Shown: positions 21,501 to 31,221 of the stretch, one piece after another
Numbering within the stretch: position 1 is the stretch's first letter
Layout of the letters: the number at the start of each line of letters is the position of its first letter
Source of the DNA: Ephemerocybe angulata
Taxonomy: Eukaryota > Basidiomycota > Agaricomycetes > Agaricales > Psathyrellaceae
Length of the DNA: 64,000 nt
Assembly: GCA_013368325.1 (NCBI GenBank)
Contig: JAACJK010000229.1
Location: 62,001-126,000, forward strand
Direction of reading: 5' to 3'
Program-made: the position numbers and the translations under genes
The notes under the pieces: generated by a model
What the model saw: only the letters and a program-made list of their open reading frames with translations
Database searches by the model: none
What the model was told of the DNA's origin: nothing

Positions 21501-21795
21501 TGGCCCCTACTGTCTGTTGAGGGAGCCTGACTTCTTCAAGGACACTGTATTCGTTATTGACAAGTTCCATTCTATGGGCCACACCAAGTGCAGCCCTGCA
21601 GCCTTCCTTCAGCAGTATTCCGACGCCGACCCCCGACTAATTCACATCAATTCAAGCGCCGGCGAGAGCGGAAACAGCTCTTTGAAGCGTATACGCAAGT
21701 CTCTCCGATACATGACTCAAGATCATGCTATTGTGTATACTAAAGTCTTTCTTTCTATGTGGAACCGCGCCCGTATCTTGAAAAAGAGGCTTTAA
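18540..21795 (+). CDS. KDZ-like transposase with SWIM-type zinc motifs
   Basis: Six exons (18540-19052, 19132-19312, 19371-19730, 19795-20810, 20870-21151, 21205-21795) join in phase to 980 residues. The N-terminal 170 residues are acidic and disordered. Residues 196-209 form a SWIM-type CxC...CxH finger (GCTCPAGLREGYCIHI), with a second CxH cluster near 275-295 (WTCSKSH...KCAHV). CxxC pairs follow in exon 4 (QPCPNC, CVRCG) beside WDGVTVAF. The C-terminal catalytic region contains IIYDFAC (D878), FVIDKFH...GHTKCS (D903, H906) and SAGESGNSSL (E938), the acidic and histidine pattern of Kyakuja-Dileera-Zisupton transposases and the related HMGXB3/CxC5-CxC6 group. It should cut and join DNA at the element ends. 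Its 3' end abuts the right repeat array. Which acidic residues are catalytic is inference. Confidence 0.85.
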
Positions 21796-21869
21796 TATAT
21801 ATATATCCTTTCTACATGTCCTTCAAGTCACACTTAGAGACGAGGTATTGTTGTTTACAGGCTTGTATC

Positions 21870-22215
21870 CCACCGTACCGCGGTCTAAGGCTACGGCGTT
21901 CTGCAGGCTCGCGCTCCCATCTGCCGCGTCTAAGGCTAGGGCGTTCTGCAGGCTCGCGCCCCCGTCTGCCGCGTCTAAGGCGAGGGCGTTCTGCAGGCTC
22001 GCTCCCCAGTCTGCTGCGTCTAAGGCTACGGCGTTCTGCAGGCTCGCTCCCCAGTCTGCCGCGTCTAAGGCTACGGCGTTCTGCAGGCTCGCGCCCCAGT
22101 CTGCCGCGTCTAAGGCTACGGCGTTCTGCAGGCTCGCGCCCCAGTCTGCCGCGTCTAAGGCTACGGCGTTCTGCAGGCTCGCGACCCACCCCGCCGCGTC
22201 TAAGTGGTAGGGTGT
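21870..22215 (-). repeat. right sub-terminal array, 45-bp units
   Basis: Eight tandem units of exactly 45 bp, each containing TTCTGCAGGCTCGC, the reverse complement of the left-array core. Units differ at only a few positions. Single outlying copies of the TGCAGG core follow at about 22410, 22525 and 22572 on the way to the right TIR. The array starts about 75 bp after the transposase stop codon. Confidence 0.85.
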
Positions 22216-22699
22216 TCTGCAGGTCAGTGTACATTTCGGCTGATTAACGACAAGCTACTCATCCTATGCCCTGTACCATCTTTACGAACCGGAATAGTCT
22301 ATCTGTAATCAGAGGGCAATATACCGGCTAACGAACACGACAAGCAACGAAGTTCGACCCTGGAGTAGGCTACATTTTTATTTTGCCGTGCTCTATATTG
22401 TAAAGGCTTCTGCAGGCTAGAGTGTCCTTGACATTAATTAAGCTCACTGGAGGCCTACTTCCGGCGGGGCAACCTATCGTCGAGCCCCCCACCACCTGCA
22501 CAACGGCTTATGCATTAAGTCGGTTTGCAGGCTGAGAGTACCCGGAAACTCTACCTTGCCCTAAGACAGTCTGCAGGTTTAGGATAGACACTATGGGCCC
22601 TTCATTACCGTTACATTCTGCTTATATGACTCAACATCGTTCACTGATCCATTGAGCTCTTATTGTAGTGTCTTATTGTAATAATCACACAGCATGCTC

Positions 22700-22762
22700 C
22701 AAATTTCCCAACCTGATGGCCCATCATTAGCCAACAGGCTGGTCGAGTTTGGACCAACAGGT
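22700..22762 (-). repeat. right terminal inverted repeat
   Basis: Partner of 7321-7383. Read on the minus strand it begins ACCTGTTGGTCCAAAC and ends GGTTGGGAAATTTG. Differences from the left arm are scattered substitutions with no gap needed. Confidence 0.85.
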
Positions 22763-25700
22763 TAACCACGGCCTATCTGGTGCTCGGGGAGTGGAGAAAT
22801 TCATAGTTGGGCGCTTAAAGTGACCGCAACGGAAATAGACTATGATGTGAGTTCATTTCCGCATTTTAGGCTTTGAATAGACTTGGAATGCATTGCCACG
22901 GACTCGAGAATGACATGTTATACTATCTATTGGTGTCAAACTGCATTAGGAAGCTTGAATGAATGCATGACCCATTCGTCCACAATGCAGATCCAAGCCT
23001 GCGCTGCATGCGAGACTTGGGCATTTCAAGCTTGTGCACCCAACCGAATTCCATGTTCTTACCTCGTGTAGATGGTCCATGGAGATGTTTTGGAGCTTTG
23101 CCATTACAAGACGATACGCTACGCATGCCAAAATGGCTCGAACGACCGGACGTGTGCAACCGGCAATTCCGACGCAATCTCGAAACTCAAAGTCAAGCCA
23201 ATTCTTCGCACAGCTGCCTTCACAGATGACACTGCCAAGACATATGATCCGAGCATATACGGCAGAATTGAATGATACGTTTGAGTTGTGCGAAACTCTG
23301 CAACGCCTGTAGGGCGTCAGTACGATAAGTAATTTGGATACGATCGGATTTGGGCGTCGTTCAATTGCACTGTGCCCTTGAAGACTTAGACATGAATTTG
23401 GGGGACTGTATGGTATATCATGAGCTTCCAAGGCGTTTATAGAATACGAATATGTAGAGCTTATGGATAGTTTCACTGGAATTTGCGTTAAAATAGGCAA
23501 TCGCGAGGTTAGGCGCTTGGGCGCCTAATTCAGCGGAACGGTATATCGACGCTTTTCCGACAAAGTTTCTTCATGACATCATTTTATATTGCAATTGTGT
23601 ACACTGTCTACGTTATAACATGGGACTACGTAGTCTAACCTATCCCGAAGAATGCGCGAGAGTTCAACAAACCCGCCGAAAGGGGCCAAGTTGAACTTCG
23701 GCAAAGGAAAGCCCCCGAGTTGAGCTCGCGCGCGTCGCTGACACCACACGGCAGTTCCACGATGTCACGTACGTATACGACGTACTCCTCAGGAATGTTC
23801 AATGTTCTCTAATCTAACGAAATGGAACACTGATGCCCGCGCGCGTCGTGACAACGAGCTCATTCAAACGCGATCATGCGCGCCCACGTCCCGGCCGACT
23901 CATTCCCATGGCACGCTGTGCTATGCCGAGGGTCTGTGCTGGTGCCGAACAGTCGTGGATAGACGCGTCGGTGACGCCGGGGCAAGGCTGGGAATGTTGA
24001 AGTCTTCTTAATGTGGACGCGAGGACTGCGATAAATGTACGTACTTATGTCCCTGCATAGCGACTTACTTCCCGCGCGATCGGCGTGTACCTGGAGGCAA
24101 ACGGACTGTCAGTCCCGCTTCTGGAACAAGGTGAATGGCCCCTTACCTTGATTGCGACTCCCAGAGACTCGGATCTAGGACACAGAGCTACCCTAGTCCA
24201 GCCCACCGCCCGAAAGCCCAACCATACGTCCGCATCCGGAATTCGGATGCGATGCGGGACTCCGAGATCAACACCCCCATCACGCTCACACTCTCAACAG
24301 AACATCTGCGCTAAATATACATAAGGTATGTATGTGGGTCGAGGCTCTGAACAACGCCACTACGCGCGACGTGGCTCGCGAAGTTTGCGCGAATCGGGCC
24401 CTATGTGACAAAGTCAAAATTAAAAAGGTACCGAGGTGACGTACCATTGCGCTTCAAGCGAACATCGCCAAGCTAAATAGAGTCTTTGGGTGAGATAATT
24501 AGTGGGTGACGGAATGGTGTGCGTACCGAGTGAGAGCTGGCGTCGTGGGCGACCCGTGGATTTCTAAAATGACCCAAGTCGGCGACGTGAGGCACCGCGG
24601 TATTAAAAATAGAGACTATACCCTGTCAAATTAGAGTTAATTTTGACGTGCAACATTCAATTTAGTTAGAGGGGGGACGTACGATGATGAGGCGCCGGTA
24701 GTGGCTGGGTTTCCCAAATTCCACATTTGGGACTTGCGTGCAGCGTGGTGAGGTCGGTGGGCGCGAAAGAGTGCCGGTGCCTGGTGAGTCGTTGGCACAG
24801 AACAACTATTTACAGAATACGTACGAGATGAACGATGACGAGGCGCTGGGTAGACCACGGCAGCCGAGGTCCCGATTTCCGCATTTGGCGCTCGCGTCCA
24901 CCGTGGGTGTGGCGGGATGACGGAACTCTACAGTCGGACATGAGCAAATGAGGATGGAAGTCAAAGCAACGGGCTCACTGTTGTCGAAAATGCGATCACA
25001 GCGAGTGCTCGCGCAGCTCCAAAGACGGGCGCACAACGCAGGTGGCGATATTCGTACCCTGATCTGAGATAAGCGAACCGTACTTGAGGGCGAAAAAAGG
25101 GCTCACCGGGTGCCAAAACCCTCACCATCCAGAGTGCCTGCGCAGCTCCCAAGACCAGAGCGCGCCGTACGACTGTCCGTGGTAGCGATTGAGTTTCTGG
25201 AATTCCGCATCTGGGACTGGCATGCGGCGTAGAGATGTCAGTGTGCGCATCGAGGTTGCAAGGCTATTTTTGGAAAATACGTACCTGCCCGAATCTATGC
25301 ATCTGCGAACCTAATCAGGATATGAGCGAATGGGGATGTGCGTCAAAGCAAAGGGCTCACCGATGTCGAAAATGAGACCACACAGAGTGCTCGCGCAGCT
25401 CCAAAGACCGGAGCACGGCACGGCACTTGCTCTACGATACATGAGATCAGCGAAAAGGACTCGAAATCGAGGAAACAGACTCACCAAAAGCTAGAATGAA
25501 ACCATTCAAAGTGCTTGCGCAGCTCCCCGCGTCAGACCATCATCGTCTGCTGGCTTGGGGAAGTCGAAAAAAGGGCTCACCGAGGGCCAGAATGGAATCA
25601 TTCAGAGTGCTTGCGCAGCTCCCCGCGCTAGACTAGCATCGGCTAGTTGACCCCCGAGGTCGTTTCATGCGACATGTGCGAGTGATGGAAATGTAGGAGA

Positions 25701-27150
25701 CGCGACCCGAGCATCCGAAGGATGCTCGGGATGCATTGACGTGGCAGGACTTGGATGACAAAGTAACTATATAAATTCATCCGCCGAGCAACAACGGTAA
25801 GATTAGTGGAATGTTAAAGATGCACTGCAGCGACGTACCGAGTATCCCCTCATGGCCCCCCAAAAGTCCAACCCTTCTAACGTTCGGTGGTGGTGTGGTG
25901 GAAAGAGAGGAAGCACCGAGCGTCCGAAGGACGCTCGTGCTTGTCAGGATGAAGTCCTTCTGGAGATGGATTATGTCAGTGGGTGCCCATAACCGTGACG
26001 GTACGTACCCTTTATACCCGCTCCGCGACGTGGCATCTCCCCGAGACGACAGAATTGAATCCGCCGAGAGGCGTTGATAATTGTTGAGAGCCCCGGAGTC
26101 CTTTCGATGAGTGTGACGTGTCGAGAGATGTTGACACTGCGTCGAGACGATAGAAATTCGTCCGGGGAGCGACCTTGAGGGAGGAACCGGTGAGTCGCCA
26201 AGTGCAAGGCTCATTGACGTACCGGTGGTGGAGAGCGGTGCTTGGTGCACCCACAACGCGCCGAGACGATAGAAATTCTTCCCGCGGGCAGCCCTGCGCT
26301 CTAGCCCAGGTGAGCAGTATCGAAAGTGAAGCCCAACGACGAACCTGTGACCGAATGACCTTGACGCAACATATCTTCTTCCGGCGAGCGACGTACGAGA
26401 GACTTGAAGGTCGGAAGAGCTGGGACGGGGAAGGACGAATCACGACGTATCGACGTCCGCGGAGCAGGAAGATGGGGGGAGAAAGGTGGGTGGGGAAAAC
26501 ACAGAGTGCCTTCGACAGAGTACCCCACTCTTCGGACGGGACCCGGGAAGAGGCAACGAGATGGGAATTACATACTCATCCGGCTGTCAAAGCGGTGAGC
26601 CGAGCAGCGCTCGAGCAAGCCCAGACTCTGTGTCATCCCGTGCGGAATGATTGAGTCTGCAGGGTCGCGTCGGATGCACGGCTGTTGGGTATGCCCCTCA
26701 TCCCTTCGCCATTCTCAAGTCTGTGTTGCTACAAAATTCAATATTCTATGCAAAGTACAGCGATTCCTTAAGTCCACGAACAATGTACATCGACGAGGGA
26801 AGGGCGGAAGTGAAGCCTCGAGATGGAGACAGGACTACAAGTCCCGCGACGGGGCCGATGATTAACCTTTACCGTCACCGGCGCTTAGCGAGAATTACGT
26901 TGGGCTTTGGCGTCGAGAGGACGGTGCAGAGCACTCCCCACCAAGGTATCTCGAGCCCTCGCACGACGCAACGAACCTGCATCACTCATGATCTCGAGAA
27001 ACGGAGGAAGGGAGGTACAGGAGGGATGGAGGACGCACCGAGGTTAGGGAACAACGGCACCGGGACTTGGCAGGCGAATCTGACAGCGTGCGCCCGCCGC
27101 TTGCTCTATCCCCGGTTCTTTGTTGAATGGACACAAACAGTGCCAACGGA
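22763..27150. other. gene-poor tract of decayed repeats
   Basis: No convincing gene. From 23.6 to 26.6 kb there is a GTACGT-like motif every 100-250 bp and short palindromes such as GCATCCGAAGGATGC (25711) and CGTCCGAAGGACG (25922). Segments containing GAAATTCGTCC or GAATTGAATCC near 26050, 26150 and 26270 are degenerate copies of one another. Confidence 0.5.
24680..25660 (-). repeat. degenerate repeats with exon-like ends
   Basis: On the minus strand five copies of GGAGCTGCGC(A/G)(A/G)GCACT occur near 25010, 25145, 25400, 25525 and 25620, spaced 100-250 bp. Most are followed 30-40 bases later by a GTGAG donor-like sequence, and three read the peptide SCASTL. A second unit, around 24720, 24875 and 25215, starts near (A/G)ATG(C/T)GGAA. 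The pattern resembles repeatedly duplicated small exons that have decayed. No start or stop can be assigned. Confidence 0.45.
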
Positions 27151-27185
27151 ATCGAGGTATATAACCTGGGGAACGCACTCCCCTT

Positions 27186-27428
27186 TCACCACCCACCCGT
27201 CATGCTGTCGTTCCCCTTGCCGTCGTCGCTCTCACCGTCGTCCCACTCGTCGTCTTCCCCCTCGTCGTCATCGTCCCCCTCGCCATCGTAGTCGTCGTCG
27301 TCCCCCGTAGGGTACTTGTCGTAGTAGTCGTAGATAGCCTCCCGGTCCCGGCGTGCAGAGAAGGGCGGCGTCATGCCGTCCCTCTGCGCGCCGGGGCCGA
27401 TAATGGAGGATGCCGTGGGAAGAGACAC
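27186..27428 (-). CDS. acidic C-terminal exon, unknown gene
   Basis: An open segment preceded by a CATAG acceptor encodes SLPTASSIIGPGAQRDG, then a tail of about 40 residues almost wholly Asp, Glu and Gly, with stop at 27186. Upstream exons were not found; the intact Kre9-like gene ends at 27756 on the same strand, so this could also be an unused or chance open frame driven by a GTC/GTCG repeat. Confidence 0.25.
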   Translation of the reverse strand: MSLPTASSIIGPGAQRDGMTPPFSARRDREAIYDYYDKYPTGDDDDYDGEGDDDDEGEDDEWDDGESDDGKGNDSMTGGW

Positions 27429-27755
27429 CTATGAAAAGTTTACGATCCAACGTTGGGCCAATAAAATAAGCACACAGCGAACGAAGAAACCCACAAACGA
27501 TCCATCCCATCCCGCCGAATAGACGCTCAAGCAGCCAGAACGCCAGAAACACAGAACACCGAGGAATACGAAAGAAAAACATGGTATATTATACTGCACA
27601 CCTAACAACCCAATCATCACGCACAGTCCATAAAATGTCCCCAGTCCATTACCTCCTCTCCTCCGAGTCATTAACCTATATCCCTCCTCTATCCCTGTCC
27701 CCCGCCCCACTCCTTCTAATCCCCCTCCTCTCCATTAGACTCCCAAGAACACAAC

Positions 27756-29091
27756 CTACAGCAGCATCCAAACCCCACTAACAACCCCCACCAAAACCGC
27801 ACCCAAAACACCCCGGGGCACGACCACCGAAGCAGCGCCGCTCCGCCAGTCGAGCTCGGGGAAGACCGTCTGGAAATGTGTCGTCGGGTTCGGGCCTCCG
27901 CTTACTGTCGCCGTCTGTGCCTTATCCACCGCAGCAACCGTGGGCGCTACGAACGGAGAGTATCAGTATCGTTCTCGACAAGAAGATGGATAGGAAGCGT
28001 GGAGGAAAGAAATGGAACGAAGGATGCGAGAGTGAACCAGATCGACGAAAGAAAAGAGAAACACAGAGGGTTCGGAACAACCGAACGAAAGCACGAACGA
28101 ACGACCGAACGAACGAAGCACAACAAAGACCAAAACAAGAGAGAAGAAACGGAACTCACAAGAAGAACTCGGCGTCGACCCCGACTTGAGGATCGAGAAC
28201 GGCTTGGACGTGCCGTGCAGCTGGCCGTGCGTGCTGTTGATGAAGATAAGGACGTAGTCCGTCGCGGGCGGGACGTTGTCGAGCACGATGTTCAGGCCGG
28301 CGGGTTTGCCGGGGACTGTGGGCGGTGCGGGCGAGCACAGTGCGGCGACGGCGAGCAAGCACAGGTGCGAGTGCGAAGAAGGTTGGAAGCACGGTTACGA
28401 GTACGAAAGCAAGGTAAGCGATGTTGCGCAAGAGGCGGAAGGCGCAGCCGATGGGAGGTCGTCGATAGGTATAGCGGGTATATGAGACGACGAGGTCGAA
28501 GCAGGTTGGCGGCGCGACGGTTGAGCGAGTCGAAACGGTATGGAGAAGATCGATGGAGGATTGACGTGCATCGAGCGGTGAACAGACGGGCGGATAGAGA
28601 CACAGTATCACCGTCAGTCACACATCCCACACTTCCAAAAACACAAACACGCACCGTTCTTCGCAACATAAAGAATCTGGTCCTGGCTCATCCTCGTAAG
28701 CTCAACATCATACCCCGGAATATTGTCCAGCAACCCCTTCTCCCACGTAACGACGTTCGTCTGGCCGTCCACCCACTCCGTGCCCGTCGTCGGGTTCGTG
28801 ATCTGGAAGAAGGCTGTGGGGGTGGTACGAGGGCCGGAGAGCAGTGCGGGGCGAGGGCGAGGCGGCGCAAGAAGGGTGAGAGGGGAGGAGAGCGGTGCAG
28901 GGCGATACGGGCGATGCGGGTGATGGGCGTGGCGGGGACGGACAGCAGGGGTGGTGGTGACCGAGGGGAGGATGGACGGGAGAGGGAGCGAGGGTGGGTC
29001 AGCGATGTGTGGAAGGGGAGTGGGGAAGGCACGTACCGGCGGCGGAGCAGGCCCAGAGGAGGAGGGCGCTGATGCATTGTGTCGTTCGCAT
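27756..29091 (-). CDS. Kre9/Knh1-like GPI-anchored cell-wall protein
   Basis: Four exons (29037-29091, 28655-28813, 28160-28315, 27756-27946) join in phase to 186 residues. Exon 1 is a signal peptide (MRTTQCISALLLWACSAA). Exons 2 and 3 form the immunoglobulin-like N-terminal domain of the Kre9/Knh1 family: FFQITNPTTGTEWVDG, TNVVTWEKG, VPPATDYVLIFINSTHG, KPFSIL. A Ser-rich stalk leads to a hydrophobic C-terminus (VLGAVLVGVVSGVWMLL) typical of a GPI-attachment signal, so the mature protein should sit on the plasma membrane or cell wall. In yeast the family is linked to beta-1,6-glucan assembly; for the short basidiomycete proteins the role is not established. A broken duplicate lies at 2256-2634. 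Confidence 0.85.
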
Positions 29092-31221
29092 CGTGTTTTC
29101 GGTCGGGCGGATGGGTGTGATGTGGTGAGTTTGGTGCTTAGGCGGTACTTCTTTTAGGTGTATCGGGGAGTGGAGGAGTGCGAGGGTTGTCGGTTTAGTC
29201 CTGATAAGGCGAGGTTCGGGTGGGCGAGGTGGGTAGATGGATGTACTTGAGGTCCTGCTGGCCGAGGAAGAAGAGCCAGATAAACGGAGGCCAAGGATCA
29301 AAGTGGGCGTAATCGATGCTATATCGTCGTCGGAGAGGTAAGGGTGCAAACTAAAGAGAGCTTGCTGCGGTCGTGCGCCGTCCAAGAGCAAAGAAGAAAA
29401 GGCGAATTGGGCATGCATGCCAGGCACGTGGCACGTGGCGCCGCACAGCCACGCGTTTGCCGCCCTGCCGAAGCCTGATCTGATCGGGCTCGGAGGGTGC
29501 CCTGGGCGCTTCGGCCGTGATTGGAGGGTTCTGTATGGGAGTCGGGATCCGTACCCGGGTACACCACGTGACCCGGGTCTCACCCTGGGTCCCCTGCCCT
29601 GGCGCTCGATGCGGCAAGCGCGCCCCTGTCCTGCCTGGCCGTGCCCTCGTCCGCCTGGCGCGATCGAGATTCCCTAAAAGAGTTGAAACTCGTCCCAATC
29701 GAGCGCCAAACCGGCCGTTTTCCGGGAGGTTGGCCCCTAATCTCCCTCCTCCATCTATGCACCTCCCTTTCTCCCTCCTTCCCTGTCCTCAACTCAGACC
29801 TCTTCACCGGGCATCCTGGCCTACATGTACATTAGCAGTGTTCTCTGTATTACCACCCACTAACATCGAGGTAGCCAGCAGAATAGAGGCATGAGAGCAT
29901 TAGAGCAGTGGGTGAACACAAGGTGAACACTCACACTCAACAGTAGATAGAGGGTCCAATAACCACCATTCTCCCCGAGCATTCTGAGACCAGTAAGTTG
30001 GCTTTTCTGTGATTTGGACAGCCAAAAATCCCAGAAGGCAGGCAGAAGGCAGGCACATGACCGGAAATTTGGCCATCCAAATTTCAGCCTGCCGATTTTT
30101 GGCTGGGAGAATGGGGTCATAACCATTTGCTCATATCTCAAGCACCAGGATACCCAAGGTCTCGCTTTCTGCGCAAGTACATTCCGAGCATCCCTCTGTA
30201 CGTATTTACGTGGTGCTTGTATCTTACAAATAAATCCGAAATACTGAATGTGCCCGTCGAGATCGTGCCTGCCCATTTTTGGCTGGGAGAATGGGGTCAT
30301 AACCATTTGCTCATATCTCAAGCACCAGGATACCCAAGGTCTCGCTTTCTGCGCAAGTACATTCCGAGCATTTCTCTGTACGTATTTACATGGTGTTTGT
30401 ATCTTACAAATAAATCCAAAATACTGAGTGTGCCCGTCGAGATCAAGCGGTGATGACAGCCATCAGACCAATAGCCGGCTCACTTGCAAGTGCATATCCA
30501 CACGCACTGGGGCTTGGGGGCTCTCGAAATTTTAACAATGTCTTGTAAGAGTACTCTATTATTACGATATGCAGTTTTATGCTTTAGAAATGAATCCAAG
30601 GCAAACAGGACAGGGTGCGACTCACATAAGCGCCCGTGCTTGGTGGTGCTCGCTTTCCAAATTCCGAGCTGCGTAACACATGCTAGGGTTCTACTTTCTT
30701 TTAAGATACCTACCTATAATGCCTCTTAAATGACTTGGGTGTATACCTTGACTTAGAATTAAGTCCGAGTGCTTCCAAGTCACACTTGACTTGAGAGATG
30801 GTAACCTGCATGCGGCATCACCCTCCATTCTCTTCACCACACATCCCACACTTATAAACTTTGGATGAGAGTTGGGCATAGCGTACAGTACATTATCAAA
30901 ATATGGTTCCCAAAGTTTTAAGAAGTGACGACCTTTGAAGCCTAAGATATAAGGTTGCGTGTAGGGAGGATTGTTGTGATGTGATGGGGCACGCGCCCAC
31001 CATCGTTCTCATTCTACTCACCACCCATCCTGTGTCTATTAGATTCATTTAAAATTTGGGTATAATGTAGTTTAGTATAATTTAATGTCATGTCCCAAGT
31101 TTGGAGAGGCGCCGGACCTTGGAGCCTACAATGCATGCACGACGAAGATCGAGTCAAATCTATAATTAATTTCTGGGGAATTATTTTGATGTTTACTACA
31201 CTGTATACAGAAAGTATTCTA
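29092..31221. other. intergenic tract with duplications
   Basis: No supported gene. The first 300 bp match the flank of the broken copy near 2.65-3.0 kb. Diverged copies of a 120-bp segment occur at about 30826-30948 and 31010-31130, both containing a CCCAAAGTTT/CCCAAGTTTGG block and a CC(T)TTGAAGCCTA/CCTTGGAGCCTA block. Confidence 0.5.
30085..30444 (+). repeat. 180-bp tandem duplication
   Basis: Two head-to-tail copies of exactly 180 bp (30085-30264 and 30265-30444), differing at only about ten positions. Each ends GTGCCCGTCGAGATC. No coding capacity is evident. Confidence 0.9.

Larger units (their letters stand above)
7321..22762. mobile_element. 15.4-kb KDZ-like DNA transposon with six genes
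   Basis: Both ends carry a 63-bp imperfect inverted repeat (7321-7383 and 22700-22762). Inside each end lies an array of the same 45-bp period in opposite orientation. The interior holds, in order, a chromodomain gene (+), a large acidic protein (-), a small unknown (+), a TET/JBP dioxygenase (-), a Cys/coiled-coil protein (-) and a KDZ-like transposase (+). All genes have clean splice junctions and no nonsense codons that I could find, so the copy looks recently active. A 10-bp direct repeat (GTGCTCGGGG at 7296-7305 and 22780-22789) lies just outside and may be the target-site duplication, which would put the true ends at 7306 and 22779. KDZ transposons with TET/JBP genes are established in fungi; this gene set and end structure are my reading of the sequence. 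Confidence 0.88.

Noticed and set aside
7690..22215. CRISPR-like array
   Set aside because: Units are contiguous degenerate tandem repeats without unique spacers, in a eukaryotic genome.
21759..22247. Arg/Ser/Pro-rich frames of 120-162 codons on both strands
   Set aside because: Translation of the right 45-bp array, open on both strands for the same reason.
7306..22779. Starship giant element
   Set aside because: No DUF3435/YR captain lies at an end of the element. The enzyme is KDZ-like and there are TIRs, which Starships typically lack. The YR gene at 31-34 kb is outside and has Crypton features.
27876..29072. Plus-strand frame of 398 codons
   Set aside because: Antisense to the Kre9-like gene and its introns. 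Arg-rich composition is typical of a shadow frame.
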